From Candidatus Hydrogenedentota bacterium (GTDB taxonomy: Bacteria > Hydrogenedentota > Hydrogenedentia > Hydrogenedentales > SLHB01): 48,480 bases of DNA. The translations under genes were made by a program, and so were the position numbers. The first letter of the stretch is position 1. Each line of letters begins with the position of its first letter. The stretch covers positions 1-48,480 of the forward strand of contig JACQVH010000232.1 in NCBI GenBank assembly GCA_016209895.1, given 5' to 3'. The notes beneath the pieces were generated by a model. The model saw only the letters and a list, made by a program, of their open reading frames with translations, was not told the origin of the DNA and did not search any database. Below, piece by piece: positions 24,584 through 35,670 of the stretch.

Positions 24584-25501
24584 ATGGCGCGCACGAGCCT
24601 CGCATACGACGAGCGCATGTTGTTGCATAACACCGGACCGGGACATCCGGAGCGTCCACAGCGGTTGAAGTCCATTTGCGACGCGCTGGCCCAAGCAAAG
24701 ATAAATCCGCCGGCAATTTCGGTGAGAGCTGCGACGCGCGAAGACCTCTTACAAGTACATTCCGCACGCCACATTGAAACTATCCAGCGCACCTGCGAAA
24801 ACGATTTGGTCTATCCCGATCCGGATACGCCGATGATGAAATCCTCGTGGGAAGCAAGCCTGCTTGCGGCGGGGAGTGCGATCTCCGCGTGCGAGGCCGT
24901 GATAGACGGCGAAGTGGACAACGCGTTCTGCGCAGTGCGTCCACCGGGACATCATGCGGAACCAGATCGGGCGATGGGCTTTTGCCTCTTTAATAACGTC
25001 GCGGTCGCGGCGCGTTGGCTGCAAGTTGCGCGTGGAATCGAGAAGCTCGCCATTCTGGATTGGGACGTGCATCACGGAAACGGGACGCAGCACGCTTTTT
25101 ACGACGACGAGACAGTCTATTACGTAAGCTTACACGAGCATCCCCATTATCCCGGCACCGGCCTTCCGCACGAGCGCGGCGCGGGCCACACTAACCTCAA
25201 CATTCAGATGCGCCCGGGGTCGGGTCCGGAAGAATGGCTGGCCGCGATCGATAAGCAGGTGCTCCCAGAACTGGAACGATTCGCGCCGAATTTCCTGCTG
25301 ATCTCTTGCGGTTTTGACGCGCATCAACTCGACCCGCTCGGTGCGCAGCGTCTCGAAGCGGAAACCTACGCGGAGATGACACATCGCGTCGGTCATCTCG
25401 CGGGCGGACGAATCGTTTCGTTGTTGGAAGGTGGGTACCATCTCGAGGCGTTGGCGGATTCTGCGGTGGCTCATTTCCGCGCCTTGGCGGAGCTTTCGTG
25501 A
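24584..25501 (+). CDS. Histone-deacetylase-fold amidohydrolase (AcuC/APAH-like)
   Basis: A 305-residue zinc hydrolase of the HDAC family. It has HPERPQRL near the N-terminus, RPPGHHAEPD (H123, H124), the zinc ligands D161 and H163 in DWDVHHGNG, D245 in CGFDAHQLDPLG and the catalytic Tyr in GGYHLEAL (Y285). Bacterial members deacetylate acetoin-pathway enzymes or acetylated polyamines. Its TGA and the NCS2 permease ATG overlap by one base (TGATG), so the two are coupled. The substrate is inferred only. Confidence 0.9.
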   Translation: MARTSLAYDERMLLHNTGPGHPERPQRLKSICDALAQAKINPPAISVRAATREDLLQVHSARHIETIQRTCENDLVYPDPDTPMMKSSWEASLLAAGSAISACEAVIDGEVDNAFCAVRPPGHHAEPDRAMGFCLFNNVAVAARWLQVARGIEKLAILDWDVHHGNGTQHAFYDDETVYYVSLHEHPHYPGTGLPHERGAGHTNLNIQMRPGSGPEEWLAAIDKQVLPELERFAPNFLLISCGFDAHQLDPLGAQRLEAETYAEMTHRVGHLAGGRIVSLLEGGYHLEALADSAVAHFRALAELS

Positions 25502-26871
25502 TGAACACCTTGGACCGATACTTCGGGATTCTTGAATCGGGCTCGAGCGTGCGTCGCGAAGTCGTCGGGGGTATCACGACGTTCACGACCATGAGCTACA
25601 TCGTCTTTGTGCAGCCCACCATTCTGGGCACGGTGCCGGGTATGGAGTTCGGCTCGGTATTGATGGCAACGTGCCTGTCCTCGGCGCTGGCCTGCTTCAT
25701 CATGGGCCTGTTCGCGCGATATCCGTTCGCCCTCGCGCCCGGTATGGGCGAGAATTTCCTTTTTGCATTTACGGTCTGCTCGACGTTTCCGGGCGGCATG
25801 GGATTCTCGTGGCAAGCGGGTCTGACCATTGTGTTACTTTCCGGCGTTCTCTTTATGCTGCTGTCTATCTTCCGGACGCGAGAAAAAGTGCTGGAAGTGC
25901 TGCCAGACTGTCTGAAGAACGCGATCGGACCGGCCATCGGGCTGTTCATCACGTTTGTGGGTCTGCAATGGGGTGGCATCGTCGTCATCAGTCCGACCAC
26001 GATGGTTAAACTCGGAGACCTCGGGCACGCCACGGCGCTGCTCAGCGTCTTCGGAGTTGGACTCATTGCGGTGCTGACAGCTTGGGGATTTCGAGGGGCC
26101 ATTCTGGTCGGTATTCTTGTCACCAGCATTCTGAGCCTCACGTTCGGTGCGATACCCCTGCCGCACGATACCGTCGCGCTTTCCTTCTCCACCTTCTTCG
26201 GCTTGAACGTCAGCGAACTGGTGAGCCGTTGGGATGATGCCTTTGTGGCAGTGGCCTTGTTCTTCTTCCTGGTGCTGTTTGATTCGGTCGGCACGTTCGT
26301 CGGACTCGGCAAACAGGCCGGATTCATCAAAGAGGACGAGAAGTTGCCGCGCATCGGGCGCGCATTCTTCTCGGACGCGTCGGCCACGTGTATTGGCGCG
26401 CTGTTTGGCACTTCTACGGTGACGGCCTACATCGAGAGCGCTACCGGTATCGCGGCCGGGGCGCGCACGGGTTTCGCGGCCGTCGTAACTGGATTATGTT
26501 TTCTCGCTGCGGTCGCATTTGCCCCCATCATTCACATTGTCGGACAAGACGTGGGTCCGGCCTTCTATGGCGTCGCGCCGACGGACCTGCACGTGAGCAT
26601 GTATCCGGCGGTGGCGCCGGCGCTGATCTTTGTCGGATTCATGATGCTCGCGCCGCTGCGCCGCGTGAAATGGGAAGACGTAACCGAAAGCCTGCCCGCC
26701 TTCCTCACGATCGCAATGATGGTCTTCGGCTTCGGCATTACTGAAGGCATCGCCTGCGGCTGCATCTCCTTCGCCGGGTTGAAACTGCTCTCTGGCCGAG
26801 CGCGCGAAGCCCACCCCGCCATGTACCTCATCGCCGGCGCCTTCGTAGTCCGCTATGCGTTTCTGATGTAG
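25501..26871 (+). CDS. NCS2-family purine permease (AzgA/GhxP type)
   Basis: A 456-residue integral membrane protein with twelve to fourteen helices. The N-terminal TTMSYIVFVQPTIL, ALAPGMGENFLFAF, IGPAIGLFITFVGLQ, FDSVGTFVGLGKQAGF and GTSTVTAYIESATGI are hallmarks of the AzgA-like subfamily that imports adenine, guanine or hypoxanthine with protons. ATG 25501 is preferred over the GTG codon directly before it. The ALDH gene 72 bp downstream is in the same direction. Confidence 0.9.
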   Translation: MNTLDRYFGILESGSSVRREVVGGITTFTTMSYIVFVQPTILGTVPGMEFGSVLMATCLSSALACFIMGLFARYPFALAPGMGENFLFAFTVCSTFPGGMGFSWQAGLTIVLLSGVLFMLLSIFRTREKVLEVLPDCLKNAIGPAIGLFITFVGLQWGGIVVISPTTMVKLGDLGHATALLSVFGVGLIAVLTAWGFRGAILVGILVTSILSLTFGAIPLPHDTVALSFSTFFGLNVSELVSRWDDAFVAVALFFFLVLFDSVGTFVGLGKQAGFIKEDEKLPRIGRAFFSDASATCIGALFGTSTVTAYIESATGIAAGARTGFAAVVTGLCFLAAVAFAPIIHIVGQDVGPAFYGVAPTDLHVSMYPAVAPALIFVGFMMLAPLRRVKWEDVTESLPAFLTIAMMVFGFGITEGIACGCISFAGLKLLSGRAREAHPAMYLIAGAFVVRYAFLM

Positions 26872-26943
26872 ACCACTGAACATAATCAGCGCGGCGGACC
26901 CGGCTGAGCCGCGTAAGTCCTCGGCGCGCAAAGGGAGAAACAG

Positions 26944-28338
26944 ATGAAACGGGATGAACTGACCGTAACCAATCCGTATTCGGGCGAAATGGTGTGCCGT
27001 GTTCCCCTCATGGACGAAGGGGAAGTGAATCCGATGGTGCAGCAGGCTCGCGCCGCGTTTCGGGAATGGCGCGCCGCGCCGCCGGCGGAGCGTGGCGCCT
27101 TGTGTCGCAAAGCCATGGAGTTCTTCGGTGAGCGACGCGACGCCATTGCGCTCGACATAACGCAGCAAATGGGTAAGCCATTGAGGCAGGCCATCGGCGA
27201 AGTGAACCGCATGCTGGAACGGGCGGAATACCTGATTGATATCGCTGAGAAGACCCTTGCCGACGAATGGCTGCCCGAACTCGCCGGATTCAAACGGTAC
27301 ATCCGTCATGAACCGATGGGAGTGGTGCTCGATATTGCCGCGTGGAACTACCCGTTGCTGATTGCGGTGAATGTCATTGTACCGGCTGTCCTGGCGGGAA
27401 ACGCGGTGCTGGTGAAACATTCCCGCCGCACGCCTTTGTGCGGGACCGCGTTCGAGGACGCGTACCGTGCGGCGGGCGCCCCCGACGGACTCGTCCAGGC
27501 CGTGACGGCGGACCACGAGGTCGTCGAAAAACTGATCCGACACCCCGGGGTAGACTATGTCTCGTTCACCGGTTCCGTGCGTGGCGGGCGCGAGCTCACC
27601 TACAGCGTAGCCGGCCGCTTCATTCCCATAGGTCTCGAATTGGGCGGGAAAGACCCGGCCTACGTTTGCGCGGACGCCCCGTTCGATTTTGCCGTGGAAA
27701 ACTGTGTGGACGGCGCGTTCTACAATGCCGGGCAATCCTGCTGCGCAATCGAGCGAATCTATGTTGACCAGAACATCTACGACGATTTTGTCGAGGCCTA
27801 CGTCCGAAAGACTTCGGAGTATGCTTTGGGCGATCCGTGCGAAAGGACCACCACACTCGGACCGCTGGCCCAGGATAGCGCCCGGCAGTTCCTGGGCCGT
27901 CAGGTCGAAGAAGCCGTGTCCTCCGGGGGACGGTGTCTGATCTCGGCAGCCGACTTTGAGATGCCGGCGCGTGGATTCTTTTTCGCGCCAACCGTTGTCG
28001 CGGACGCGCCGCAAACGTGCTCGCTGATGCAGGAGGAAAGCTTCGGACCGGCCATTGGAATCCGGGCCGTGTCGGATGACGACGAAGCGATAAGTTTGAT
28101 GAACGACAGTCGCTATGGCTTGACGGCCTCGATTTGGACCAGCGACCTGGGACGCGCCATTCGGATCGGCGAGCAGATCGATACCGGAACCTTCTATATG
28201 AACCGGTGTGACTATCTCGATCCCGCCTTGCCCTGGTGCGGCGTGAAGGATACCGGCCGGGGGTGCAGCCTGTCGCACTACGGTTTTCTCCCGTTGACGA
28301 GGCTGAAAAGCATGCATTTGCGCGAGGTTCCTGGGTAA
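26944..28338 (+). CDS. NAD(P)-dependent aldehyde dehydrogenase
   Basis: A 464-residue ALDH-superfamily enzyme oxidising an aldehyde to the acid. It has AAWNYPLLIAVNVIVPA (132-148), the cofactor-binding FTGSVRGG (208-215), general base E232 in LELGGKDP and the nucleophile in NAGQSCC (C266, with a second Cys at 267). The C-terminal EESFGPAIGI is also present. The usual kinase-like LKPS of the cofactor pocket reads VKHS. The subfamily resembles succinate-semialdehyde or betaine-aldehyde-like enzymes, not decidable here. It may work with the neighbouring amidohydrolase on an amine-derived aldehyde. Confidence 0.88.
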   Translation: MKRDELTVTNPYSGEMVCRVPLMDEGEVNPMVQQARAAFREWRAAPPAERGALCRKAMEFFGERRDAIALDITQQMGKPLRQAIGEVNRMLERAEYLIDIAEKTLADEWLPELAGFKRYIRHEPMGVVLDIAAWNYPLLIAVNVIVPAVLAGNAVLVKHSRRTPLCGTAFEDAYRAAGAPDGLVQAVTADHEVVEKLIRHPGVDYVSFTGSVRGGRELTYSVAGRFIPIGLELGGKDPAYVCADAPFDFAVENCVDGAFYNAGQSCCAIERIYVDQNIYDDFVEAYVRKTSEYALGDPCERTTTLGPLAQDSARQFLGRQVEEAVSSGGRCLISAADFEMPARGFFFAPTVVADAPQTCSLMQEESFGPAIGIRAVSDDDEAISLMNDSRYGLTASIWTSDLGRAIRIGEQIDTGTFYMNRCDYLDPALPWCGVKDTGRGCSLSHYGFLPLTRLKSMHLREVPG

Positions 28339-28383
28339 TTTTCGGGGAACCCAGGCAGGGCTTGCAGCATCATTGTGATTTTT

Positions 28384-28412
28384 TTGATATACTTGAGGCC
28401 ATTGCTTAGAAT
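28384..28412 (+). promoter_or_regulatory. Sigma-70-like promoter for the small lipoprotein
   Basis: TTGATA (28384-28389), a 17-bp spacer and TAGAAT (28407-28412); each hexamer is one base off consensus. It lies about 53 bp before ATG 28465, in an AT-rich gap. Confidence 0.65.
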
Positions 28413-28464
28413 TAAGTGCTAAATTTTGGTTAGGTATTTTCTAACAGCAAAGGAGTTGGCAAAA

Positions 28465-28701
28465 ATGAAACGTATCATCGGTTTTGGTATGGCGCTGTGC
28501 TTCCTGTGTTCCGCACTGCTTGTGACCGGCTTGGCGGCCGGCTGCGGCTCCGCTGAGGAAAAGGCGAAGATTGACGAAGTCATACAACAGAACCCGCGCG
28601 ATCCGGCCCTGGACTCTATCGTCGGCAAGAAACGGCAGGAAAAGGAGGACACCGAAACAGAGGTTCAGCAGCAAGAAGGGGCAGGCGGCGCTCAGCAGTA
28701 A
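28465..28701 (+). CDS. Small lipoprotein
   Basis: A 78-residue protein with AAGGAG (28450-28455) before ATG 28465. The signal sequence MKRIIGFGMALCFLCSALLV runs to a lipobox-like LAAGC with Cys27 as the probable lipidated residue. The mature part is charged, with Lys, Glu and Gln (DEVIQQNPRDPALDSIVG), and looks helical. It has its own promoter and a downstream hairpin terminator. The function is unknown. Confidence 0.72.
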   Translation: MKRIIGFGMALCFLCSALLVTGLAAGCGSAEEKAKIDEVIQQNPRDPALDSIVGKKRQEKEDTETEVQQQEGAGGAQQ

Positions 28702-28809
28702 CATCGTTCAGTGGTGTGAGCGTTGCTACACACTTTCCTCCAACGTAGTTGCGCGGGCGAGAGGGTGGTAATGTTGCCGTCGGGAGCAGCAGTTTTCTCT
28801 TGAGGGTGG

Positions 28810-28840
28810 GGGCGCAATATCATGCGCCCTCCCTGTATTT
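28810..28840 (+). terminator. Intrinsic terminator-like hairpin
   Basis: GGGCGCA (28810-28816) and TGCGCCC (28823-28829) form a perfect 7-bp stem with loop ATATCA. Flanking G/C bases can extend it, and TCCCTGTATTT follows, a moderately T-rich tail. Confidence 0.5.
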
Positions 28841-28987
28841 ACTCTCGAAGCAGTAAGGACGGATCTTTTTTCAAGCGAGGGGGAAGGTGTTTTTATACTT
28901 GAGCAAAAGTGCTCATGCTTCCCATCGTTCCTTGCAGTGATGTCAATGCATCGCTATCGGGAAGAGATATTTCCTCAGCAGGCACAT

Positions 28988-29017
28988 TTGACACAAGGGA
29001 ATTGTTTTCGATAACAT
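28988..29017 (+). promoter_or_regulatory. Promoter for gltBD
   Basis: TTGACA (28988-28993) with TAACAT (29012-29017) at 18-bp spacing; GATAAC at 16 bp is an alternative. It is about 90 bp before the gltB start. Confidence 0.5.
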
Positions 29018-29105
29018 TGGTTATTATTCTGAAGCTATCCCGGGCTTCGAAAACATGTACGTTTTCCCCACGGACTAGCCGACAGGCTTAGTTCTTCGGA
29101 GTTAG

Positions 29106-32100
29106 GTGTTGCCCTACGAACCAACAGAACCCCTGCACATGCGTGAGGCGGCGAGTAAAGGACTATATAGTCCTTGGCATGAACACGACGCCTGCGGGGT
29201 GGGATTTGTCGTCAATCTGGAAGGCCCTCCCACCCATCGTATCATTGAACAAGGAATCCAAGTCCTTGAGAATCTCGAACATCGAGGGGCCTGCGGTTGC
29301 GACCCCGAAACCGGAGACGGGGCGGGAATTCTGATTCAAACGCCTCATCGTTTCTTTGCGGAAGAGGCTGAGCGGCTGAAGATTCCCTTACCGCCACCGG
29401 GCGAATATGCGGTGGGCATGGTCTTTCTTCCCACCGAAACTTCGGAACGGGAGGACTGCATCTGTATTCTGGAGAAGGCGGTCCGTGACGAAGGCCAAAC
29501 GCTCCTCGGATGGCGGGACGTCCCGCGAGATTCCTCGGCCATCGGTTTTGTGGCCCGGCGCAGTGAACCGGTCATCCGACAGGTTTTGATCAAACGCGCC
29601 ACGGGTCTGGATACGGACGCCTTCGAACGCAAGCTGTACGTAATTCGCCGGGTGGTTGAGAACGCGGTCCGCAAACTCACCACGCAGTCCAAGGCGCAGT
29701 TCTATATCCCCAGCCTCTCCGCGCGCACGTTGATTTATAAAGGTCTGATGCTGGCCAACCAGATGACCCGATACTATCCGGACCTCTCGCATCCGAGTCT
29801 CGAGAGCCGCTTGGCGCTCGTGCACCAGCGCTATAGCACGAATACGTTCCCGATCTGGCCGCTGGCGCATCCCTTCCGGTTCCTGGCGCACAACGGCGAG
29901 ATCAATACCCTCCGCGGCAATATCAATATGATGGCGTCCCGCGAAATGCATTTCAGCAGCCCTCTGTTTGGAAACGACGTGAAGAAGCTCCCGCCGATCC
30001 TGCAGGCCGGCGGCAGCGACTCGGCGATGTTGGACAACGCCGTCGAATTGCTGGTTCGCGGCGGTCGTTCCGTGGCGCACGCCATGATGATGCTGATCCC
30101 GGAACCGTGGAGCGGGCATGAAAGTATGTCCGACGACAAGAAGGCCTTCTACGAGTATCATGCCGGCATGATGGAACCCTGGGACGGCCCCGCCTCGGTA
30201 GCCTTTACAGACGGCGTGCGCATCGGGGCCGTGCTGGACCGCAACGGCTTGCGACCGTCGCGATACTGGGTGACGAAGGACAAATTCGTCGTAATGGCAT
30301 CGGAAGTCGGCGTGCTGGCCATCCCGCAAGATCGCATACTCAAGAAGGGTCGGCTCGAACCCGGACGCATGTTCCTAATTGATACTGAGGAACACCGCAT
30401 CGTAGACGATGCCGAACTCAAATCCACCATCTGCAATCGCCGGCCGTATCGGACCTGGCTGAATCTGCACCAAGTCCGACTACCGGCCGAATGCGCGGAC
30501 ACCGACGGCGCGGGCGACACTGCGTCTCTCTTGCGGCGGCAACAGGTATTCGGCTATTCGCAAGAAGACCTCGAAATTCTCATGATCCCCATGGCGCAAA
30601 AAGGCGAAGAGCCGGTCGGATCAATGGGGAACGATGCGCCGCTGGCGGTGCTATCCAATCGCCCGCACCTGCTTTTCAACTACTTCAAACAGTTGTTCGC
30701 GCAAGTGACGAATCCGCCGATTGACCCGGTCCGGGAGTCGCTGGTAATGTCGCTCGAGACGACGATTGGGCGCGAGCGGAATCTCCTCGATGAGACGCCG
30801 GAGCATTGCCAGCAACTGCACCTTCGCGCGCCGATCATTACGAACGAGCAGCTTCAGTATCTGAAGACGCTACATACGCCCGGACTCAAGGCCACGGTTA
30901 TTTCCACACTGTTCCCGGTCGCGGGCGGTCCGCCCGCATTGGAAAAGGCGCTGGACCGCATCTGTGCAGAAGCCAGCGAAGCCGTGGCCGCCGGCAGCAC
31001 GATATTGATCTTGTCGGACCGGGGCGTGGATGAGAGACATGCCCCCCTCCCGAGCCTTCTGGCGACGGGGGCCGTGCATCAGCACCTGGTCCGCGAACAT
31101 ACACGCACGGAGTGTGGACTCGTCGTCGAATCCGGTGAACCGCGCGAGGTCACGCATTTTTGCCTGCTGACCGGTTACGGGGCCGGAGCGGTGAATCCGT
31201 ATCTGGCGTTCGAGTCGCTCGAGGACTTGGTCCACCGAGAACTGCTGGTCGAAGACGCCCCGCACAAAGCCCAGAAGAATTTCATGAAGGCGGTCGAGAA
31301 GGGCTTGCTCAAAGTCATGTCGAAAATCGGTATTTCGACCCAGCACAGCTACCGGAGCGCTCAGATTTTCGAGGCGGTCGGCCTCAGCCGCAAGCTGGTC
31401 GAACGGTGCTTCACGGGCACGGCTTCTCGCGTGGAAGGCATCGGACTGGAAGAAGTCGCGCGCGAGACCTTGATGCGCCATGCGGTGGCCTATCCCCACG
31501 TACCGGCGCGGAACCCGGAACTCGATCCGGGCGGCCAGTACCGTTGGCGGAAGCGGGGCGAGTTTCACAGCTACAATCCCGACACCATCGCCAAGCTGCA
31601 ACACGCGACGCGCGCGAATAGCTGGGAACGCTATCAGGAATTCACGGCGCTGGTAAATGATCGCAATCGCTGCCTCGCCCAGTTGCGGGGCCTGCTGAAG
31701 TTTAAGAAAGGCACGCCGATCCCCATCGAGGAAGTCGAGCCGGCGAAAGAGATCGTGAAACGTTTCTGCACCGGCGCGATGTCGTTCGGAGCGCTCAGCA
31801 AGGAAATGCACGAGACGCTGGCCATCGCGATGAACCGCTTGGGCGGGCGCAGCAATACCGGCGAGGGTGGCGAAGATCCCGAACGATTCCGTCCCGATCC
31901 GAATGGCGATTCCCGACGCAGCGCAATCAAGCAAGTTGCTTCCGGACGATTCGGCGTAACCAATGAATACCTCGTAAACGCGGATGAACTGCAGATTAAG
32001 ATGGCCCAAGGCGCCAAGCCCGGCGAGGGCGGCCAGCTTCCCGGCCATAAAGTCGTAGGCAAGATCGCGCAAGTTCGATACTCGACGCCCGGCGTCGAGC

Positions 32101-33680
32101 TGATTTCGCCCGCGCCGCACCATGATATTTACTCGATTGAAGATCTCGCCCAACTGATCCACGATCTCAAGAATGCCAACGTATATGCCAACGTCTCCGT
32201 GAAATTGGTATCTGAGGTTGGCGTGGGCACCATTGCGGCGGGCGTATCCAAAGCCAAGTCCGACTTGGTGCTTATCAGCGGGCACGAAGGCGGCACGGGC
32301 GCCTCACCGCTCACCTCGATAAAGCATGCGGGGCTGCCTTGGGAGCTCGGTCTGGCCGAGACTCACCAGGTTCTCGTCGAGAATAACCTGCGAAGCCGAA
32401 TCAAAGTGCAGGTGGACGGTCAAATGAAGACCGGACGCGACGTGGCCATCGCCGCGTTGCTGGGCGCCGATGAGTATGGCTTCGCCACCGCGCCGTTGAT
32501 CGTCTCCGGTTGCATCATGATGCGGAAGTGCCATCTCAATACGTGTCCCGTCGGCATCACGACGCAAGACCCGGAACTGCGCAAGAAATTCCACGGCAAG
32601 CCCGAATACCTGATCAACTACTTCTTCTTTATCGCGGAAGAGTTGCGGGGAATTATGGCGGAACTGGGATTCCGCACGGTAAACGAGATGATTGGCCGAA
32701 GCGATATGCTCGAGTACGATCCATTGCCCGAGCACTGGAAAGCCCGTACCCTGGATCTCTCGCGCATTCTCTATGTGGCGGAACCATGGCCTGGAGAGAC
32801 CTTGTACTGCAGCCACAAGCAGGACCACGGGATCGAGCGGGCGCTCGACCACCAATTGCTGGAATTGGCCAAGCCCGCCCTCGAGCGCCGCGAGCCGGTC
32901 CGCTTCCAGATCCAGATACACAACACGAATCGGACCGTGGGCACGATCCTTTCCAGTGAACTGACGCGACGCCACGGCCTGGGCATGGCCACCGGCGACT
33001 ATCTCCCGGAGGATCTAATCTGGATCGATTGCAAAGGTTCCGCCGGGCAAAGTTTTGGCGCCTTCGCCATTCGCGGCATCACGTTCTGCGTGGAAGGCGA
33101 GTCCAACGACTACCTCGGCAAGGGACTTTCAGGCGCAAAGATCATTGTCTATCCGCCGCGCGAATGCACCTTCAGGCCGGAAGAGAACATCATTATCGGT
33201 AACGTGGCATTGTACGGGGCCACGAGCGGGGAATGTTACGTCCGCGGCGTGGCCGGCGAACGATTCTGCGTCCGAAATAGCGGCGCTTGGGCCGTCGTGG
33301 AAGGCGTGGGCGACCATGGTTGCGAGTACATGACCGGCGGGCGGGCGCTGATTCTTGGCCTGACGGGCCGTAACGTTGCCGCCGGAATTAGCGGCGGTAT
33401 TGCCTTTGTCTACGACGTAGACGGCCAATTCGCGACACGCTGCAACTTGGGTATGGTGGACTTGAAACCGCTTCATGAGAAGAGCATCTCGGAACTGCGA
33501 GGGCTTTTGGAACGGCACCTGCGCTACACCCAAAGCCCACTAGCGCAGGGTCTCTTGGACGATTTTGAGAATTCCTTAGAAAAATTCTTGCGTGTCATGC
33601 CACGAGATTACGCGCGCGTCCTGCGCGAACAGCAGCCACGGACGGAAGTGCGCGAGGTAACCCATGCCGCGGCCCAGTAA
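29106..33680 (+). CDS. gltB: Glutamate synthase, large subunit
   Basis: A 1524-residue enzyme making two glutamates from glutamine and 2-oxoglutarate. A short propeptide precedes the class II glutamine amidotransferase nucleophile C30 in [10 protein letters not shown]. The central and FMN domains follow. The 3Fe-4S site lies near 1136-1148 ([16 protein letters not shown]). The C-terminal beta-helix domain (GxGxG) has repeated glycines such as GLSGAKI and [12 protein letters not shown]. The start is uncertain: GTG 29106 is used, while TTG 29109 and ATG 29139 also keep the propeptide short. Its 3-prime end overlaps gltD by 17 bp. Full length for the family. Confidence 0.95.
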   Translation: MLPYEPTEPLHMREAASKGLYSPWHEHDACGVGFVVNLEGPPTHRIIEQGIQVLENLEHRGACGCDPETGDGAGILIQTPHRFFAEEAERLKIPLPPPGEYAVGMVFLPTETSEREDCICILEKAVRDEGQTLLGWRDVPRDSSAIGFVARRSEPVIRQVLIKRATGLDTDAFERKLYVIRRVVENAVRKLTTQSKAQFYIPSLSARTLIYKGLMLANQMTRYYPDLSHPSLESRLALVHQRYSTNTFPIWPLAHPFRFLAHNGEINTLRGNINMMASREMHFSSPLFGNDVKKLPPILQAGGSDSAMLDNAVELLVRGGRSVAHAMMMLIPEPWSGHESMSDDKKAFYEYHAGMMEPWDGPASVAFTDGVRIGAVLDRNGLRPSRYWVTKDKFVVMASEVGVLAIPQDRILKKGRLEPGRMFLIDTEEHRIVDDAELKSTICNRRPYRTWLNLHQVRLPAECADTDGAGDTASLLRRQQVFGYSQEDLEILMIPMAQKGEEPVGSMGNDAPLAVLSNRPHLLFNYFKQLFAQVTNPPIDPVRESLVMSLETTIGRERNLLDETPEHCQQLHLRAPIITNEQLQYLKTLHTPGLKATVISTLFPVAGGPPALEKALDRICAEASEAVAAGSTILILSDRGVDERHAPLPSLLATGAVHQHLVREHTRTECGLVVESGEPREVTHFCLLTGYGAGAVNPYLAFESLEDLVHRELLVEDAPHKAQKNFMKAVEKGLLKVMSKIGISTQHSYRSAQIFEAVGLSRKLVERCFTGTASRVEGIGLEEVARETLMRHAVAYPHVPARNPELDPGGQYRWRKRGEFHSYNPDTIAKLQHATRANSWERYQEFTALVNDRNRCLAQLRGLLKFKKGTPIPIEEVEPAKEIVKRFCTGAMSFGALSKEMHETLAIAMNRLGGRSNTGEGGEDPERFRPDPNGDSRRSAIKQVASGRFGVTNEYLVNADELQIKMAQGAKPGEGGQLPGHKVVGKIAQVRYSTPGVELISPAPHHDIYSIEDLAQLIHDLKNANVYANVSVKLVSEVGVGTIAAGVSKAKSDLVLISGHEGGTGASPLTSIKHAGLPWELGLAETHQVLVENNLRSRIKVQVDGQMKTGRDVAIAALLGADEYGFATAPLIVSGCIMMRKCHLNTCPVGITTQDPELRKKFHGKPEYLINYFFFIAEELRGIMAELGFRTVNEMIGRSDMLEYDPLPEHWKARTLDLSRILYVAEPWPGETLYCSHKQDHGIERALDHQLLELAKPALERREPVRFQIQIHNTNRTVGTILSSELTRRHGLGMATGDYLPEDLIWIDCKGSAGQSFGAFAIRGITFCVEGESNDYLGKGLSGAKIIVYPPRECTFRPEENIIIGNVALYGATSGECYVRGVAGERFCVRNSGAWAVVEGVGDHGCEYMTGGRALILGLTGRNVAAGISGGIAFVYDVDGQFATRCNLGMVDLKPLHEKSISELRGLLERHLRYTQSPLAQGLLDDFENSLEKFLRVMPRDYARVLREQQPRTEVREVTHAAAQ

Positions 33681-35157
33681 AGAAAAAGGGTTTATGGCGT
33701 ACCTCCGGGAGTTGCCCCCGGACCTGCCGGTCGAGGAGCGCGTTCGGCATTACGACGAGTTTACCGCCACCTGGTCTCCGGAGCAGACGCGCGATCAGAG
33801 CTATCGCTGTATGAACTGCGGCGTTCCCTTCTGCCAATACGGATGTCCGCTCGGCAACATTATCCCGGACTTTAACGACTTGGTGAAAGACGACCAGTGG
33901 CGCGACGCGCTCGACAGGCTGCATTCGACCAATAATTTCCCTGAATTCACCGGCCGGGTTTGCCCTGCGCCCTGTGAGGCCGCCTGTGTACTCGGAATCA
34001 CCGAACCGCCGGTCACCATCAAGCTGATCGAGCGAGAGATCGGCGACCGGGGCTGGCAAGAAGGCTGGATCAGACCCCAACCGCCGAAGAAACGCAGTGG
34101 GAAGCGGGTCGCTATCGTCGGGTCCGGGCCTGCCGGCCTGGCGGCCGCGCAGCAACTCAACCGGGCCGGGCATTACGTAACGGTGTTCGAACGTGCCGAC
34201 GAACCTGGCGGCCTCCTAACGTACGGCATTCCAGACTTCAAGCTGTCCAAGGTCGTCGTGTGCCGGAGGCTTGATCAGATGCGCGCCGAGGGGGTGGAGT
34301 TTCGCTGCAACGTTTGGGTCGGCAAAGAAATCCCCGCCACGCGCCTGGTCGAAGACTTCGACATCATCTTGTTGACCATCGGCGCCACGAAGTCCCGGGA
34401 CTTGGACATTCCGGGTCGTGACCTGGCTGGGATTCATTTGGCGATGGAGTTCCTCTGTCAACAGAATCGCCGAGTGGCGCGGCGACCCGTGCTCGGTCGA
34501 GAGATTACCGCGAGAGGCAAGAACGTAATCATTCTCGGCGGCGGAGATACCGGGTCGGACTGTCTGGGCACTTCTCACCGGCAGGGCGCAAAGAAGGTAT
34601 GGTCATTCGAATTATTGCCCAAACCGCCGCTGGACCGAATTGAATCGAATCCTTGGCCCCAGTGGCCGTTCGTCCTTTACACGTCGAGTAGCCACAAGGA
34701 AGGTGGCGAACGGGACTGGAGCGTCATGACCAAGCGCTTCAGCGGCGAGGACGGTCAGGTAAGACGTCTTCATGCGGTACGCTGGGAATGGGGTCCGCAG
34801 GATGAAAATGGGAGACGGCCGATGGTCGAGATTCCGCGCACGGATTTCGAAATCGAGTGTGAACTCGTGCTATTGGCGTTGGGTTTCGTACATCCAGAGC
34901 ATGATATTGCGACCCAGTTGGGATTGGAGTTGGACGCTCGAGGCAATATTCGGGCCGGAGCCGATTTTCGCACTAGCCACGATAAAGTATTCGCGGCGGG
35001 CGACGCTCGTCGCGGCCAATCTCTCGTGGTCTGGGCGATTCACGAAGGCCGCGAAGCGGCGCGTGAGATCGATCTTGCGCTCCGCGGATACTCCGACTTG
35101 CCCAGCGCCGCCTCGCACGGATACGATGCGGTCCCGCTGGAGACGGCAGCAGGGTAA
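33664..35157 (+). CDS. gltD: Glutamate synthase, small subunit
   Basis: A 497-residue NADPH-dependent flavoprotein passing electrons to GltB. It has two N-terminal iron-sulphur cysteine groups, [13 protein letters not shown] (C49, C52, C57, C61) and CPAPCEAAC (C100, C104, C108), the FAD motif GSGPAG (153-158) and the NADPH motif [12 protein letters not shown] 33664 lies within the end of gltB (17-bp overlap), indicating coupling. Full length for the family. Confidence 0.95.
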   Translation: MPRPSKEKGFMAYLRELPPDLPVEERVRHYDEFTATWSPEQTRDQSYRCMNCGVPFCQYGCPLGNIIPDFNDLVKDDQWRDALDRLHSTNNFPEFTGRVCPAPCEAACVLGITEPPVTIKLIEREIGDRGWQEGWIRPQPPKKRSGKRVAIVGSGPAGLAAAQQLNRAGHYVTVFERADEPGGLLTYGIPDFKLSKVVVCRRLDQMRAEGVEFRCNVWVGKEIPATRLVEDFDIILLTIGATKSRDLDIPGRDLAGIHLAMEFLCQQNRRVARRPVLGREITARGKNVIILGGGDTGSDCLGTSHRQGAKKVWSFELLPKPPLDRIESNPWPQWPFVLYTSSSHKEGGERDWSVMTKRFSGEDGQVRRLHAVRWEWGPQDENGRRPMVEIPRTDFEIECELVLLALGFVHPEHDIATQLGLELDARGNIRAGADFRTSHDKVFAAGDARRGQSLVVWAIHEGREAAREIDLALRGYSDLPSAASHGYDAVPLETAAG

Positions 35158-35323
35158 TCCGGAAAGCACGACGCTGCAACCTTTGGCCGGTGAAGGGGAT
35201 TCCAACTCTGTAACGAAGCCCGTACCAAGGGCGTATAAGTGATAAGGTAGCCGAACTTCTGGCGTGGATGGTGGTACTCAATCGGCGGTCACGCCAGATG
35301 TAGGGGTGTCGCGAGGATTACTA

Positions 35324-35353
35324 TTGACAGAACGCGCCGCAAGGTGATACAGT
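35324..35353 (+). promoter_or_regulatory. Candidate promoter of the small-peptide operon
   Basis: TTGACA (35324-35329) followed after 18 bp by TACAGT (35348-35353), an imperfect -10. It is the only consensus -35 in the gltD to peptide gap and lies about 85 bp before the first peptide. Confidence 0.45.
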
Positions 35354-35437
35354 TTGTATCCGAGGTTACGACCGGTTGTGAGAAAACCGTCGGTGGCGGC
35401 GCAGGAATCGACAACTAATGGGAGAGGAATACGAAAC

Positions 35438-35557
35438 ATGAAGCATGTGAAGCCGCTGACCCGGGTGCCCACTAGGGCGGATTTGCCATTTGATATTCAA
35501 TTCATCATTGACTTGCTGCAGGCATTTCTTCTGAAGAAAGAACGGACAGGTACGTAG
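35438..35557 (+). CDS. Small peptide 1, candidate precursor (39 residues)
   Basis: ATG at 35438 follows GGGAGAGG (35420-35427). The 39-residue product starts MKHVKPLTRVPT, has an amphipathic hydrophobic segment (about 20-32, IQFIIDLLQAFLL) and ends KKERTGT. It shares MKH[IV]K near the start, the QAF core and a Gly-Ser/Thr end with peptide 2, and a similar layout with peptide 3. No Cys is present. Its place at the head of an operon with acetyltransferases, a CPBP protease, an exporter and a SPASM-GNAT protein suggests a modified, exported peptide. I know no matching family. The smallness makes coding status uncertain, though the ribosome site and shared termini support it. A longer in-frame upstream start (35354) is less likely. 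Confidence 0.6.
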   Translation: MKHVKPLTRVPTRADLPFDIQFIIDLLQAFLLKKERTGT

Positions 35558-35670
35558 ACCGAAGTTTCGACGGCGACACCGATTGCCGGGACGTGCCGAA
35601 AGTTCGTATTCGGCGTTCGGATTCGTGCCCGGGCTCGGCCCATCGAGCGCAGACGAAAGAGAGGTCGGAG

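Larger units (their letters stand above)
28702..29105. other. Intergenic region between the lipoprotein and gltB
   Basis: This 404-bp gap holds a hairpin terminator (28810-28840), a short inverted repeat GAGCA-AAAG-TGCTC (28901-28914) and a promoter for gltB (28988-29017). No protein-coding signal with a family match was seen; the reading frame at 28909-29091 overlaps the promoter. Confidence 0.6.

Noticed and set aside
26494..28317. 607-codon minus-strand frame
   Set aside because: Runs antisense through the permease end and the aldehyde dehydrogenase, both with complete motifs; codon use mirrors high-GC antisense artefacts.
28441..28704. 87-codon minus-strand frame opposite the small lipoprotein
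   Set aside because: The plus-strand frame has a consensus promoter, Shine-Dalgarno and lipobox; the minus frame has none.
30870..32285. 471-codon minus-strand frame inside gltB
   Set aside because: Antisense of the conserved gltB synthase region, without any recognisable domain.
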